Below, in pieces: positions 9,801-19,488 of a stretch of DNA of 64,000 bases (position 1 is the first letter of the stretch; each line of letters opens with the position of its first letter). Under the pieces are notes generated by a model. It saw only the letters and a program-made list of their open reading frames with translations. It was not told the DNA's origin and made no database searches. The DNA comes from Fodinibius sp034521915 (GTDB taxonomy: Bacteria; Bacteroidota; Rhodothermia; Balneolales; Balneolaceae), in NCBI RefSeq assembly GCF_034521915.1, contig NZ_JAXHLU010000017.1, positions 62,001 through 126,000 of the forward strand. The letters are read 5' to 3'. Position numbers and translations under genes: made by a program.

Positions 9801-12800
9801 TGTTGGGTCGTCCGCTTAAAACTGAAAAACGAGAGCTATCACAGAAACAGTATCTAGAGCTGCGCCAATATGCACGCAGAACATGGCATTTCTTTGAGCA
9901 GTACGTTAATGAAGAACATTCTTGGCTCCCCCCTGATAACGTACAGGAAGAACCGTATATCGGAGCTGTAGGGCGCACATCTCCCACAAATATGGGCTTG
10001 GCACTTACGGCTGTATATTCGGCCTTTGAGATGGGGTATCTCACACTTTCTGAATTGGTAACACAGCTCGATAACATGCTTTCTTCGATGAGTAAACTCG
10101 AGCGATATCGAGGGCATTTCTATAATTGGTACAGCACGAAATTAGGAGCTGTATTAAATCCAAATTATGTATCCACCGTCGATTCAGGAAATTTGGCGGC
10201 ATCACTGCTGGTAATTGAGCAGGCTTTATATCAACTGGATAAACAACCTTGTCCTAATCCGGCCTTTTGGACTGGCTTACAAGATACTATTCGTGTTTTG
10301 GATGATCTGTTCGGGGAGTATAAAAAGAGTGCTGATTACAAAAGTTTGGTTGACGAAGTAATTACTATTACGAAGCAAATGAGTGGTAAAATTCCTCAAG
10401 TTCCCCCGGAACCCCTCAAAAAATGGAAAGAGATTTTATTGGAGTTACGAGAGGATGCCCAAAAATTAGATAAGCTTTCTGCCGGTGTTTTGGAGTATTC
10501 GTTGGAAGATCAGCAAAGCCATGAGTTGAGTGACTGGCTTCAACGACCGTTGATCCAGATCCAGGGACAACTGGATGAGATTGAGGAATTAAAGGGTAAC
10601 AATAGTAAACCATCAGAAAACAGAGAAACGTTTAATAACACTGCGTATGCTGATCTTCTTATAAAGGCTGCTCAGTTAAGTTCAAGCTGTCGCCAGATGG
10701 TTCAGGAGATGGATTTTTCGCTGGTTTACGATTCCGATCGTGAGCTATTCAGCATTGGATATAATGTGGATCGGGCCAATCAAGATAACAGTCATTATGA
10801 TCTTTTGGCCAGTGAGGCTCGGCTGGCATCGTTTATTGCGATAGCGAAGGGCGAAGTACCGCCGGAGCATTGGTTTCGTCTAAGCCGCCGACTAACAAGT
10901 ATCGAGCGCAATGAAATTCTACTTTCGTGGGGCGGCACGATGTTTGAATACCTGATGCCGTTACTGTTTATGTCCAAATTTGAAAATACACTGCTTAGCA
11001 ACACCTATGAAAATGTGGTTCTATGGCAGCGAAATTATGGATTACTGCGGAACAAGCCCTGGGGTTTTTCTGAAAGTGGATACAACGTGCGAAATCTTGA
11101 ATTGCACTATCAATACCGGGGCTTTGGTGTGCCGGGATTGGGGCTACGGCGGGGACTGGCCGAAGATTATGTAGTGGCACCTTATGCCGGGATGCTGGCG
11201 TTGATGGTAGACTCAAGGCATGCGCTTAGTAATCTGCAAAAATTGCGGGACGAGGGCGCTTATGGGGCGAGTGGTTTTTATGAAGCAGTAGATTATACAC
11301 CGCGACACCTCGCTGAAAATAACGGCATTAACAGTGCTGTTGTAAAAATGTATATGGCACATCATCAGGGCATGAGTTTATTGGCCCTTCTGAATGTGTT
11401 GGATAACAATCGCATACAGCAATTATTCCATGATCATCCCTTGGTTCGGTCCTGTGAATTACTTTTACAAGAGCGCATTCCAAGAGGAATTCCTATTAAA
11501 GAGCCGCGTCCCATTGACGTAGAGCTTGAGCCGGCCGAAGAGGAGCGAGCACAAAATGTAGTTGATCATGCAGGTATGGAAGATTTAGACGATACCCCGC
11601 CTCGAACCCATATCCTTTCAAACGGACATTATTCGACGTTGATTAGCCATTCAGGAACCGGTTATTCTTATTCTGATGATCTCATGCTTACCCGATGGCG
11701 TTCAGATACGGTAACTGATCATTACGGCATATTTTTCTACATCCGTGATTTGGAAAGTGGCAATTACTGGTCAGCAGGCCATCAACCGGTAAAGCGCAAG
11801 GCTGATCGTTATGATACTTGGTATCATGCCGGGAAGGTACAGATTGCTCGGGTAGACGACTGGATTGAAACATTTATGGAGATCTGCGTTTCGCCGGAAG
11901 ATAATATTGAGCTACGAAAAATTACGTTGACCAACTATTCCGAACGTCAGCGGAAGATTGAGATTACCAGTTATGCCGAAGTCGTTTTAAATACCCAGCA
12001 AGCCGACCGGGCCCATCCCGCATTTTCAAACTTATTTGTTCAAACGGAGTACCTGCAGGAACATCACTCGATATTGGCAAAAAGACGTCCCCGCGCAGAA
12101 GATGAAGATCCCATTTGGCTGGTTCATACGATCGCCAGTGATGATGCTGACAGTTATGCCGATGAATTGCAGATTGAAACAGATCGTGAGCACTTTATCG
12201 GGCGTAACCGGTCGATGCAGGCACCCCGAGCGATGGACAACGGAGCTCGACTTAGTGGTAGGGTTGGGAATGTAAAAGATCCAATAGTAAGCATTCGAAG
12301 GGTAATAACACTCAAACCCGGTGAAAACAAGAATATCACTTTCGGATTGGGGAGAGTCGCCAATCGTGACGAGGCGGTATCTATGAGTGACCGATATGAC
12401 AACCTTTATGCTACGGATCGTGTTTTTGAACTTGCTTCTATCTACGGCAATGTTGAACTGGAGCATGTGGGACTGAGCGGTGAGCAAGCCCAGTACATTC
12501 AACACCTCACAAGTTATCTTGTGTATAACTGTGAAGCTTTGCGTGCTGATGAAAATACGTTAATACAAAATCGGAAAACGCAATCGGGTCTCTGGGCACA
12601 CGGAATATCAGGCGATGTGCCTATTTTGGTATATCACATCGATGATAAAAAGTATATGCGTGAGGTGACGCTATTACTTAAAGCACATCATTTTTGGCGT
12701 CAACGCGGTTTAAAGGTTGATTTAGTTTTTATGAATGATCATCCGCCGTCGTATATAAACGAGCTCCAGGAATTGATACAACAGCAGCTGCAGCAAACTA

Positions 12801-15496
12801 CCGACCATCATACACAGCGAGACAAGGGAGGGGTATTTATCCTCCGCAGTGATGAGTTAAGCCGAGAAGATAATATCCTTATCAATACAGTAGCTCATGT
12901 GGTTCTTACCGGAAAACTGCCCAACCTTGCACAGTTGAAAGAGCAGGAGCAAGTAGAAATTCCTGATAATCAGGGATCAACTTATAATCCAGTGGAATAT
13001 CTCCATGCTAAAAACCAAGCCGAAAATATTGGCGATAATTTACGGTTTTATAATGGATATGGCGGATTTTCTGCCAACGGTCATGAATATGTTATTACGC
13101 TCCGCACCGATCCGGATACCCAAAAGTTACTCTTTCCTCCGGCTCCATGGATCAATGTTATAGCAAACCCGAACTTTGGCTTTTTAACGACTGAAAAAGG
13201 ATCTTCATACAGCTGGAGTAAAAACAGCAGAGAGAATAAGCTTACTCCGTGGTCGAATGATACGGTGTTGGATCCATCGGGAGAGGCTATTTATATACGT
13301 GATGAGGACGAAAAGCTATTTTGGTCACCCATGCCGCAACCGGTACCGGGTAGTGCGGAATATGAAATAAGGCACGGTCACGGGTATTCTACCTATAGAA
13401 GTACTACCATGAATATAGGGCAAGAAGTAATTGCGTGGGTAGATAAAGATGATCCGATAAAATTCGTAAAGCTCAGATTGTCTAATGAAGGTTTAATGGA
13501 CAAAAAGTTAACGTTGTTTGGATATACCGATTGGGTTTTAGGAGTATTCAGGGAGAATTCTGCGCGTCAGATTGTAACATCAGTTGATGAAAATATACAA
13601 GCTATTTTTGCACGCAATCACTACAATAATGAATTTGCGGGACGGGTTGCTTTCTCAGGATTTGTTACAGAAAAGGATCTCAATTCAGTTTTCTATTCCT
13701 CCGATCGGCAATCATTTATTGGCCGTAATCGGAATCTGCAAAGCCCAAAGGCGGTAAAGGATGGTGCTGCCTTAAATGGGCGTTTTGGGATGAGGTTTGA
13801 ATCGTGTGCTGCACACCAGTTTTCATTAGAATTAAAATCAGGCGAATCAGCCGAAATCTATTTCTATTTAGGTGAAGTACAAGATCAAAAGGAAGGGCGC
13901 ACGCTAATCAGCAAGTATCAGAATCCTGAGGCTATTCAGCAGTCACTCGGTGATGTTAAAGCATTTTGGCGGAAGAAACTGGGCGGTATCAGGGTTAAGA
14001 CACCGGAGCCGGAATTAAATTTTTTAATGAATGGCTGGTTGCAATATCAGAATATCGCCTGCCGAATGTGGGGGCGAACCGGATTCTACCAGGCGGGCGG
14101 AGCATTCGGATTTCGGGATCAGTTGCAGGATGCTACGGCAGCCTGTTATTTGGATCCGGAACTTACCCGTAAACAAATTCTGTTGCATGCTGAACATCAG
14201 TTTGAGGAGGGGGATGTACTGCATTGGTGGCATCCGCCGACCGACCGAGGTATTCGTTCTCTTATTACGGATGATCTGCTTTGGCTGCCATATACAACGG
14301 CTTTTTACATCAATAGTACCGGAGATAACACTATTCTGGATGAGCAGATTACGTTTTTAAAAGCACGTCAACTGTATGAAGGAGAGCATGAGGCCTATTT
14401 ACAGCCGGAGGTATCCCAACAACGGGCATCTTTATATGAACACTGCTGCAGGGCTATTGATCGCTCACTCACGAAAGGGGCCCATGGATTGCCATTAATA
14501 GGCGGAGGAGACTGGAATGATGGGATGAATAAGGTAGGTGTTGATGGTAAAGGAGAAAGTATCTGGCTGGGATTTTTCCTCTATACAATTTTAGATGATT
14601 TTATTCCGATCGTTAAGAAATTTGATGACAGGGACCGACTTGACCAATACCGCACGCATAAAAAAGAGCTAAAAAAGCATCTCAATAAAGAGGGATGGGA
14701 TGGTGAGTGGTATCGGCGGGCTTACTACGATGATGGTACCCCTTTGGGATCATCTCAAAACGACGAGTGCCGTATAGATGCTATTGCACAGGCTTGGTCG
14801 GTAATTTCTGGAGCCGGAACGCCTTCCAAAACGGAAAAGGCACTGCTTGCTGCGGAACGGCACCTGGTATCAATGCAAGATGGAATCATTAGGTTGCTTA
14901 CTCCTGCTTTTGATCATACCGAGAAAAACCCAGGTTATATTAAAGGATATATTCCGGGTGTTCGCGAGAATGGTGGTCAATATACCCATGCTGCACTGTG
15001 GTTGGTTAAAGCGTTTGCAGAGGCGGGGGAAACGGAAAAAGCTATTTCATATATGAAGATGCTTTTACCTGTTAATCATGCTATAAATAATAAAGATGTA
15101 GAACGCTATCATGTTGAACCTTATGCGGTTGCAGCTGATATATATGGAGAAGATCCACTGGTGGGAATGGGGGGCTGGACCTGGTACACCGGCTCGGCGG
15201 GATGGATGTATCGTGTTGTTCTGGAGTCAATATTGGGCATAACTATTGTTGATGGTAACAAGCTTCATGTTAGGCCTACTGTCATATCCTCATGGAAAAA
15301 GTACGAGTGCTGGATAAGGAATAAGGGACGTGATATTGTGTTGCATATCGAGGTATTGAATCCCAATAAATTATCCAAGGGAACTATTACTGCATCGCTT
15401 AACGGTTCCTCTATTGCCGTAAATAATGATGTGGTAATATCTTCGATTCCTGATAGCAAAGGAGACCATCTGTTAAGAATTGTTATTGAGGAGTAG
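6878..15496 (+). CDS. Cyclic beta-1,2-glucan synthase-like protein (GT84-GH94, NdvB/Cgs type)
   Basis: A giant 2872-residue membrane enzyme. N-terminal coiled region (1-390), a first membrane pair near 393-440, a glycosyltransferase domain with the UDP-sugar motif DADT near 614, further membrane helices near 807-846 and 938-976, a glycoamylase-like domain with KMYMAHHQGMSL near 1490-1505, two GH94 supersandwich repeats starting near 1578 and 2070, and a GH94 catalytic region with FRDQLQDA (about 2410) and GGGDWNDGMN (about 2541), which contains the general-acid aspartate. This order matches Brucella Cgs and Rhizobium NdvB, which initiate, elongate, trim and cyclise beta-1,2-glucan on the protein itself. 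The length is normal for the family. In a salt-adapted cell it could make periplasmic osmoregulatory glucan. Confidence 0.93.
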   Translation: MASETQVHFNKQYLEEEIRQLAKLQEFTLDSMPMESIDKTLASAKKTLTKTYTVLARAAKLNRELSSAGEWLIDNFYIIQEQIVQLQADLPKSYYEKLPRLTQGEFKGYPRTYEIIQLLASISDNIIDQENTTIAIRAYQEVDILNLAEMWSVPLMNRLALIVRLAQRSEKLLRDRKIQDEIDALLNDKISGNIDEPGFLLRKLSEIVEQKDDSIRYLVILAQRLQSRGMFTESERRWFDYKLSRWETNLEEQLRARIQQTSRLHLSIQNAISSLREVSETDWSLFVESCSVVERILRLDPANMYPRMDFSTRDRYRKIIEKLSAHSTYNEQEVAEQALMMAESAAQNGTIQRSKKMHIGYYLIDDGYAALCQKLAYQKPLDERLRQLANEYPAIYFSFIGIHFVILIAIVGLVTNLLVRESWMIILTLIISWLPALDLSIVSTNRLLSFLIPPRILPKLKFDGAIPDEYRTVVIVPTMLSSPSDVEAQFELLEIRALANSNESLQFAIVSDFLDAETETRESDDAIMEAARQQINRLNVQYHSKYGDKFLFFHRKRLWNNAEQKWMGWERKRGKIEEFNQLLKNKDAQTSFIEIPEDFLVSVQKFPIKFVITLDADTKLPPGSAQMLIGAAAHPLNRAEIDSEKNIVTKGYGIFQPRISIPPKSANKTMFAKIYSGNVGLDPYTTAVSDIYQDLFGEAVFTGKGLYDLDAFDSVVGNRFPENQILSHDLLESTYLRAALLTDIELFDDYPTTYVSFSKRLHRWIRGDWQILSWLFNRVPKGGTEKERNPINSISRWKIFDNLRRSINPAALLLFLLAGWIFLPGSALIWTAAVFGIMAFPIYSSFSTDIFRRPQRVGWRLYLDKIRVDIKMNTIQAVTSFLNLPHQAFISLDAIYRTLYRLFVSEKHLLEWTTATQVEKQHSDGSMWDYWQKMMSNVIWSGLCLTLVSVFSTSVLFIAVPICLGWLLAPYGMYLLGRPLKTEKRELSQKQYLELRQYARRTWHFFEQYVNEEHSWLPPDNVQEEPYIGAVGRTSPTNMGLALTAVYSAFEMGYLTLSELVTQLDNMLSSMSKLERYRGHFYNWYSTKLGAVLNPNYVSTVDSGNLAASLLVIEQALYQLDKQPCPNPAFWTGLQDTIRVLDDLFGEYKKSADYKSLVDEVITITKQMSGKIPQVPPEPLKKWKEILLELREDAQKLDKLSAGVLEYSLEDQQSHELSDWLQRPLIQIQGQLDEIEELKGNNSKPSENRETFNNTAYADLLIKAAQLSSSCRQMVQEMDFSLVYDSDRELFSIGYNVDRANQDNSHYDLLASEARLASFIAIAKGEVPPEHWFRLSRRLTSIERNEILLSWGGTMFEYLMPLLFMSKFENTLLSNTYENVVLWQRNYGLLRNKPWGFSESGYNVRNLELHYQYRGFGVPGLGLRRGLAEDYVVAPYAGMLALMVDSRHALSNLQKLRDEGAYGASGFYEAVDYTPRHLAENNGINSAVVKMYMAHHQGMSLLALLNVLDNNRIQQLFHDHPLVRSCELLLQERIPRGIPIKEPRPIDVELEPAEEERAQNVVDHAGMEDLDDTPPRTHILSNGHYSTLISHSGTGYSYSDDLMLTRWRSDTVTDHYGIFFYIRDLESGNYWSAGHQPVKRKADRYDTWYHAGKVQIARVDDWIETFMEICVSPEDNIELRKITLTNYSERQRKIEITSYAEVVLNTQQADRAHPAFSNLFVQTEYLQEHHSILAKRRPRAEDEDPIWLVHTIASDDADSYADELQIETDREHFIGRNRSMQAPRAMDNGARLSGRVGNVKDPIVSIRRVITLKPGENKNITFGLGRVANRDEAVSMSDRYDNLYATDRVFELASIYGNVELEHVGLSGEQAQYIQHLTSYLVYNCEALRADENTLIQNRKTQSGLWAHGISGDVPILVYHIDDKKYMREVTLLLKAHHFWRQRGLKVDLVFMNDHPPSYINELQELIQQQLQQTTDHHTQRDKGGVFILRSDELSREDNILINTVAHVVLTGKLPNLAQLKEQEQVEIPDNQGSTYNPVEYLHAKNQAENIGDNLRFYNGYGGFSANGHEYVITLRTDPDTQKLLFPPAPWINVIANPNFGFLTTEKGSSYSWSKNSRENKLTPWSNDTVLDPSGEAIYIRDEDEKLFWSPMPQPVPGSAEYEIRHGHGYSTYRSTTMNIGQEVIAWVDKDDPIKFVKLRLSNEGLMDKKLTLFGYTDWVLGVFRENSARQIVTSVDENIQAIFARNHYNNEFAGRVAFSGFVTEKDLNSVFYSSDRQSFIGRNRNLQSPKAVKDGAALNGRFGMRFESCAAHQFSLELKSGESAEIYFYLGEVQDQKEGRTLISKYQNPEAIQQSLGDVKAFWRKKLGGIRVKTPEPELNFLMNGWLQYQNIACRMWGRTGFYQAGGAFGFRDQLQDATAACYLDPELTRKQILLHAEHQFEEGDVLHWWHPPTDRGIRSLITDDLLWLPYTTAFYINSTGDNTILDEQITFLKARQLYEGEHEAYLQPEVSQQRASLYEHCCRAIDRSLTKGAHGLPLIGGGDWNDGMNKVGVDGKGESIWLGFFLYTILDDFIPIVKKFDDRDRLDQYRTHKKELKKHLNKEGWDGEWYRRAYYDDGTPLGSSQNDECRIDAIAQAWSVISGAGTPSKTEKALLAAERHLVSMQDGIIRLLTPAFDHTEKNPGYIKGYIPGVRENGGQYTHAALWLVKAFAEAGETEKAISYMKMLLPVNHAINNKDVERYHVEPYAVAADIYGEDPLVGMGGWTWYTGSAGWMYRVVLESILGITIVDGNKLHVRPTVISSWKKYECWIRNKGRDIVLHIEVLNPNKLSKGTITASLNGSSIAVNNDVVISSIPDSKGDHLLRIVIEE

Positions 15497-15514
15497 GTAT
15501 TTCTGGATTGATAG

Positions 15515-15533
15515 TGTAGTAGAAATTCTTACA
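15515..15533 (+). promoter_or_regulatory. 19-nt TGTA-N11-TACA dyad upstream of the CheB-like gene
   Basis: TGTAGTAGAAATTCTTACA has TGTA and TACA ends with the same 19-nt span as the site at 464-482. It lies 96 nt before the CheB-like start codon. It may be another member of the island motif; this is inferred from spacing and sequence only. Confidence 0.28.
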
Positions 15534-15629
15534 TCTATAATATAGTAGCTCGTACATTTAGTCGGTGAATACTTGTATATATTCATTTTCATGGAATTCC
15601 AATTTGACTGCCCCAAAATTTAACTCATC

Positions 15630-16766
15630 ATGGACACCATAAATATTCTGATTATTGAAAAAGATATTCTCGTTAGAAGGGCAATAACCAATATTTTACA
15701 ACAGCAGAAACAATCCCGCGTCTATTGGTTACATGATGAGTTTGACAATGTAGAAACTGTTATTCGTAATAAAGAACCTGACGTTGTACTATTAAATATC
15801 GAAAATATTGAGGGAGAAGGGTTAGATATTTTGCAGAAAATACGGTCAACTTTTAGCGAATTACCGGTTGTTGTTATAAGTCCTCGCAGTAAAGAGGGGG
15901 CAAAGGCGGCAATAACAGCACTACGATTGGGTGCTATCGATTTTATTACCAGGCCAGAATCAAAGAATCTGATTTTATTTGCTGAGCGGCATCTTAAAAA
16001 GAGATTGGAGCCTTTAGTTAAAGCTATCGGCAAGATGAGAGAGCAGAAAAATGTGGATAAGATTATGCTCGAAGCGTTGACTCAGCCCCAGAAAAGTTTT
16101 GGGGACCTTATTCCAGATATTAAAGATCAACAGCCGATTGAAATGGTGGTGATTGGTGGATGTACAGGAGGGGTACAGGCACTGTTTTCAATTTTAAGCA
16201 AGTTGCCAAGAGATTTAGGAATACCTGTGGTAATTGTACAGCATCTGCCGAGAACTTATACCGAGTATTTAGCTACTTCTTTGGATGCTTTTTGCAAGAT
16301 ATCTGTCCGTGAAGTGCAGAATGGAGATAAACTTGAGGCTGGTTCTGTTTATATTGCTCCCGGTGGTTATCAGTGTGAAATTTCTCAGTCCGCCTCAGAT
16401 ATTGTGGCCTCAGTGCATCGCGGTCCACGCGAAAATAACATGCGCCCTTCTATTGATGTATTATTCCGTTCTGCAGCTAAAATATACGGCAGTAAAACCC
16501 TCGGAGTTTTGCTTAGTGGTTGTGGTTGTGATGGGTTGAGAGGTGCTGAAGAAATCAAGGAACACTCCGGGCAAATTATTGTTCAAGATCCCCGATCTTC
16601 TATTGCTGCTGACCTACCATTAGCAGCTATTTCGCGAGGGCTTACCAAAACATATTGTACCCCGCAAGATATTGCGCAGCAAATAACTAAGCACTCAATG
16701 TTTATGGGTAGTGATTATTATCAAACTCAGGAAAAAGATCTAATAAATACCAATTTTTTATTTTAG
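15630..16766 (+). CDS. CheB-like protein with degenerate receiver and Cys-substituted active site
   Basis: A 378-residue protein with CheB architecture: receiver domain (about 4-125), linker, then methylesterase domain (about 170-360). The receiver phosphoacceptor is replaced by Asn56 (VVLLNIEN), the acidic pair is altered (IIEKD) and the conserved Lys reads Arg (ITRPES), so normal phosphorylation is unlikely. In the catalytic domain the nucleophile motif GASTGG reads GGCTGG, giving Cys178 in place of Ser; His205 (VQHLP) and Asp301 (GCGCDG) are kept, with two more cysteines (298, 300) beside the Asp. No chemotaxis genes are near. It may be a regulatory or redox-responsive paralogue, not a chemoreceptor demethylase. 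The fold is clear; the function is not known. Confidence 0.8.
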   Translation: MDTINILIIEKDILVRRAITNILQQQKQSRVYWLHDEFDNVETVIRNKEPDVVLLNIENIEGEGLDILQKIRSTFSELPVVVISPRSKEGAKAAITALRLGAIDFITRPESKNLILFAERHLKKRLEPLVKAIGKMREQKNVDKIMLEALTQPQKSFGDLIPDIKDQQPIEMVVIGGCTGGVQALFSILSKLPRDLGIPVVIVQHLPRTYTEYLATSLDAFCKISVREVQNGDKLEAGSVYIAPGGYQCEISQSASDIVASVHRGPRENNMRPSIDVLFRSAAKIYGSKTLGVLLSGCGCDGLRGAEEIKEHSGQIIVQDPRSSIAADLPLAAISRGLTKTYCTPQDIAQQITKHSMFMGSDYYQTQEKDLINTNFLF

Positions 16767-16769
16767 ATT

Positions 16770-16815
16770 GTCCATAGATACATCATACAGAATATGATAT
16801 TATTCATCTATGGAC
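16770..16815 (+). promoter_or_regulatory. Inverted repeat covering the start codon of the second ATPase gene
   Basis: GTCCATAGAT (16770-16779) and ATCTATGGAC (16806-16815) are perfect 10-bp inverted repeats; the right arm includes the ATG at 16810. An inner ATCAT/ATGAT pair strengthens the hairpin. In mRNA this would hide the start codon, as in an RNA thermometer or other translational switch. There is no T-tract, so it is not a usual terminator. The function is inferred. Confidence 0.45.
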
Positions 16816-19488
16816 CGATCAGCAGAAACCAATCCTTTCTTTGAAAAACAACCTTGGGCACTGGACATATCCGGTGTTCTTGGAACATTAGAAGTTGATG
16901 CCGAACAAGGGCTTTCATCTGAACAGGTGGAACGGCGTCAACAAAAGTATGGCCCCAACCAGCTTCGAAGACACAAAAAGCGGGGGGTAGCAGAAATTCT
17001 GATTGATCAGCTTAAGAGTATTATAATTGTACTTTTGGCAGCGGCGGCACTGTTCGCATTTTGGTTGGGGGAATATGTAGATGGTTGGGCCATTATAGCA
17101 GTTATCGTTATTAATACGGGAATTGGATTTTTTACCGAGCTGCGTGCCGTGCGTTCCATGGAAGCGCTTTTTAAGCTGGGAAAAGTAAGTACTAGAGTCC
17201 GCCGAGAGGGTAAAATTGTGGAAATTGACGCCGAAGAGTTGGTGCCGGGCGATGTTGTTATCATTGAGGGCGGTGATATTATTACCGCTGATCTGCGTAT
17301 TCTCCAACAATCCAAGTTACAGGCTGATGAGTCAGCGTTAACGGGAGAAAGTTTACCGGTCTCAAAACAGGCTGATGCGGTTGCTGATGATACGGTGTTG
17401 GCTGAGCGGAGTAGTATGCTTTACAAAGGCACGTCAATAACGCGCGGGGCCGGTGAGGCAGTCGTAATAACAACCGGATTGGATACCGAGTTGGGAGCAA
17501 TCTCATCGCTCGTTGAGGAAGCGGAACAAGAGCAAACACCTCTCGAAGAACGGCTCGATAGGCTTGGCTATCGGCTAATTGGTGTAACACTACTTATTGC
17601 TGCTTTCGTCGTAGGATCAGGTATTTGGGCGGGTAAAGAGTTGTATCTCATGGTTGAAACGGGCATTGCCCTTGCAGTAGCGGCGATTCCCGAGGGTTTG
17701 CCCATTGTAGCCACTATAGCCCTGGCGAAGGGAATTCGGCTAATGGCCAAGAAAAACGCCTTGGTCAACCGACTCTCATCTGTAGAAACATTAGGAGCGA
17801 CCGGTGTTATCTGCACGGATAAAACCGGAACATTGACAGAAAATAAAATGACGGCCACCGGTATCTATCTGTCAGGAGATCGGGACATGTCCTTGTCAGA
17901 GCAAGCACTAATGGACAACAGTGATTTAAGGCTGGCTTTGGAGGTGGGCGTTCTTTGCAATAACGCATCGCTGCATGATAATGAAAAGGGCGGAACGGGT
18001 GATCCGCTGGAGATTGCATTGCTTGAAGCCGCTAAAAAGGCAAAAATAGATATTGAAGAACTCTCATCTCAATATCCAGAAGTGCGGGAGGAAGCCTTTG
18101 ATGCTGATGTAAAGATGATGGCTACTTGGAATAAACAGGAAAATGGAGGGTACCGGGTAAATGTGAAAGGAGCACCGGAGGCAGTTTTGGAAGCTTGTAG
18201 CACAGTTATAGCAGATGGTGAAGTGCAGCCGTTACAAAAAGAGGAGCGCCAACAATGGGATGAACTTAACCTTAAATTGGGTCAGGAAGGGCTGCGCATG
18301 CTGGCATTGGCATTTAAAGGAGCTGAAACGAAGGAAGGTAATCCCTACGAAGAGTTAACGCTCGTGGGCTTTGTTGCACTGAGCGATCCACCTCGAAGTG
18401 ATGTTAAACCTGCTATTTTGCGATGCCAACAGGCAGGTATTCGCGTAGTGATGATAACGGGTGACCAAAAAGCTACAGCCGAATCTATTGCCGAGGCAGT
18501 AGGAATTGATTTAGATAATCGGGAAGCAATACATGGTAAAGATTTGCCGGATATCGCTGAGCTGAATATCGAGAGTAGCGAAGCGGATCGTATTTATCAT
18601 ACATCGGTCTTTTCACGGGTGAGTCCCAATCAAAAATTGGATCTTATCGAGCTCTTTCAAAAGAAAGGGCAGATTGTAGCGATGACGGGTGATGGCGTAA
18701 ATGATGCTCCTGCTCTTAAAAAGGCCGATATTGGTATTGCTATGGGACAGCGAGGTACCCAGGTTGCCCAAGAGGCCTCCGACATGGTACTTACTGATGA
18801 TGCTTTTTCAACTATTGTGAGTGCAATAGAACAGGGCCGTGTAATTTTCAATAATATACGCCGGTTTATTTATTATCTGATGTCGTGCAATGTAAGCGAA
18901 GTGATGGTGGTTGCCATGGCAACTATAATTGGAACAGTCTTGCCTATCTTGCCGCTACAGATTCTCTTTCTAAATTTGGTTACGGATGTTTTTCCGGCCT
19001 TGGCGCTGGGCGTTGGTGAGGGAGAAGAAGGGATTATGCAAAAGCCGCCGCGGAACCCTGAAAAGTCTATACTGGGCAGAAGTGAATGGGTGGGAATCGC
19101 CGGTTATGCATTTATTATTACGTTATCAGTATTAGGATCACTCTTTATTGGGATGGAATATCTGCTTTTAACGGCAGATAAAGCTGTAACCCTTTCGTTC
19201 TTAACGCTTGCTTTTGCCCAGTTATGGCATGTGTTTAACATGCGAAGCAGTGATTCTAGTTTTTGGGATAATACGATAACGACAAATAACTATGTGTGGG
19301 GAGCACTGCTGTTATGTACCGGGTTGTTATTTATGGCGGTTTACGTACCGATTTTTAGTGAGGTTCTAAAAGTTACGCCTCCTACATTTACCGGATGGAT
19401 TGTAGTTTTTGTTATGAGTGGAATTCCGATTTTGGTTGGACAACTGTGGAAAGCTTATGGACCGGAATTAAAATTCATCAATCAATAA
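16810..19488 (+). CDS. P2A-type Ca2+-transporting ATPase-like cation pump
   Basis: An 892-residue P-type ATPase with an N-terminal cation ATPase domain, actuator motif TGES, phosphorylation motif DKTGT (Asp337), hinge TGDGVNDAP near residue 625, and about ten membrane helices. Unlike the pump at 3629-6346, it keeps the SERCA-type ion ligands: IPEGLP in M4, CNVSEV in M5 (Asn and Glu) and NLVTD in M6 (Asn and Asp). A Ca2+ or similar divalent cation is therefore a good guess. The start at 16810 lies inside a hairpin. The gene follows the CheB-like gene by 43 nt and is probably co-transcribed. Its stop codon touches the 3' end of a minus-strand TPP riboswitch. Confidence 0.92.
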   Translation: MDRSAETNPFFEKQPWALDISGVLGTLEVDAEQGLSSEQVERRQQKYGPNQLRRHKKRGVAEILIDQLKSIIIVLLAAAALFAFWLGEYVDGWAIIAVIVINTGIGFFTELRAVRSMEALFKLGKVSTRVRREGKIVEIDAEELVPGDVVIIEGGDIITADLRILQQSKLQADESALTGESLPVSKQADAVADDTVLAERSSMLYKGTSITRGAGEAVVITTGLDTELGAISSLVEEAEQEQTPLEERLDRLGYRLIGVTLLIAAFVVGSGIWAGKELYLMVETGIALAVAAIPEGLPIVATIALAKGIRLMAKKNALVNRLSSVETLGATGVICTDKTGTLTENKMTATGIYLSGDRDMSLSEQALMDNSDLRLALEVGVLCNNASLHDNEKGGTGDPLEIALLEAAKKAKIDIEELSSQYPEVREEAFDADVKMMATWNKQENGGYRVNVKGAPEAVLEACSTVIADGEVQPLQKEERQQWDELNLKLGQEGLRMLALAFKGAETKEGNPYEELTLVGFVALSDPPRSDVKPAILRCQQAGIRVVMITGDQKATAESIAEAVGIDLDNREAIHGKDLPDIAELNIESSEADRIYHTSVFSRVSPNQKLDLIELFQKKGQIVAMTGDGVNDAPALKKADIGIAMGQRGTQVAQEASDMVLTDDAFSTIVSAIEQGRVIFNNIRRFIYYLMSCNVSEVMVVAMATIIGTVLPILPLQILFLNLVTDVFPALALGVGEGEEGIMQKPPRNPEKSILGRSEWVGIAGYAFIITLSVLGSLFIGMEYLLLTADKAVTLSFLTLAFAQLWHVFNMRSSDSSFWDNTITTNNYVWGALLLCTGLLFMAVYVPIFSEVLKVTPPTFTGWIVVFVMSGIPILVGQLWKAYGPELKFINQ

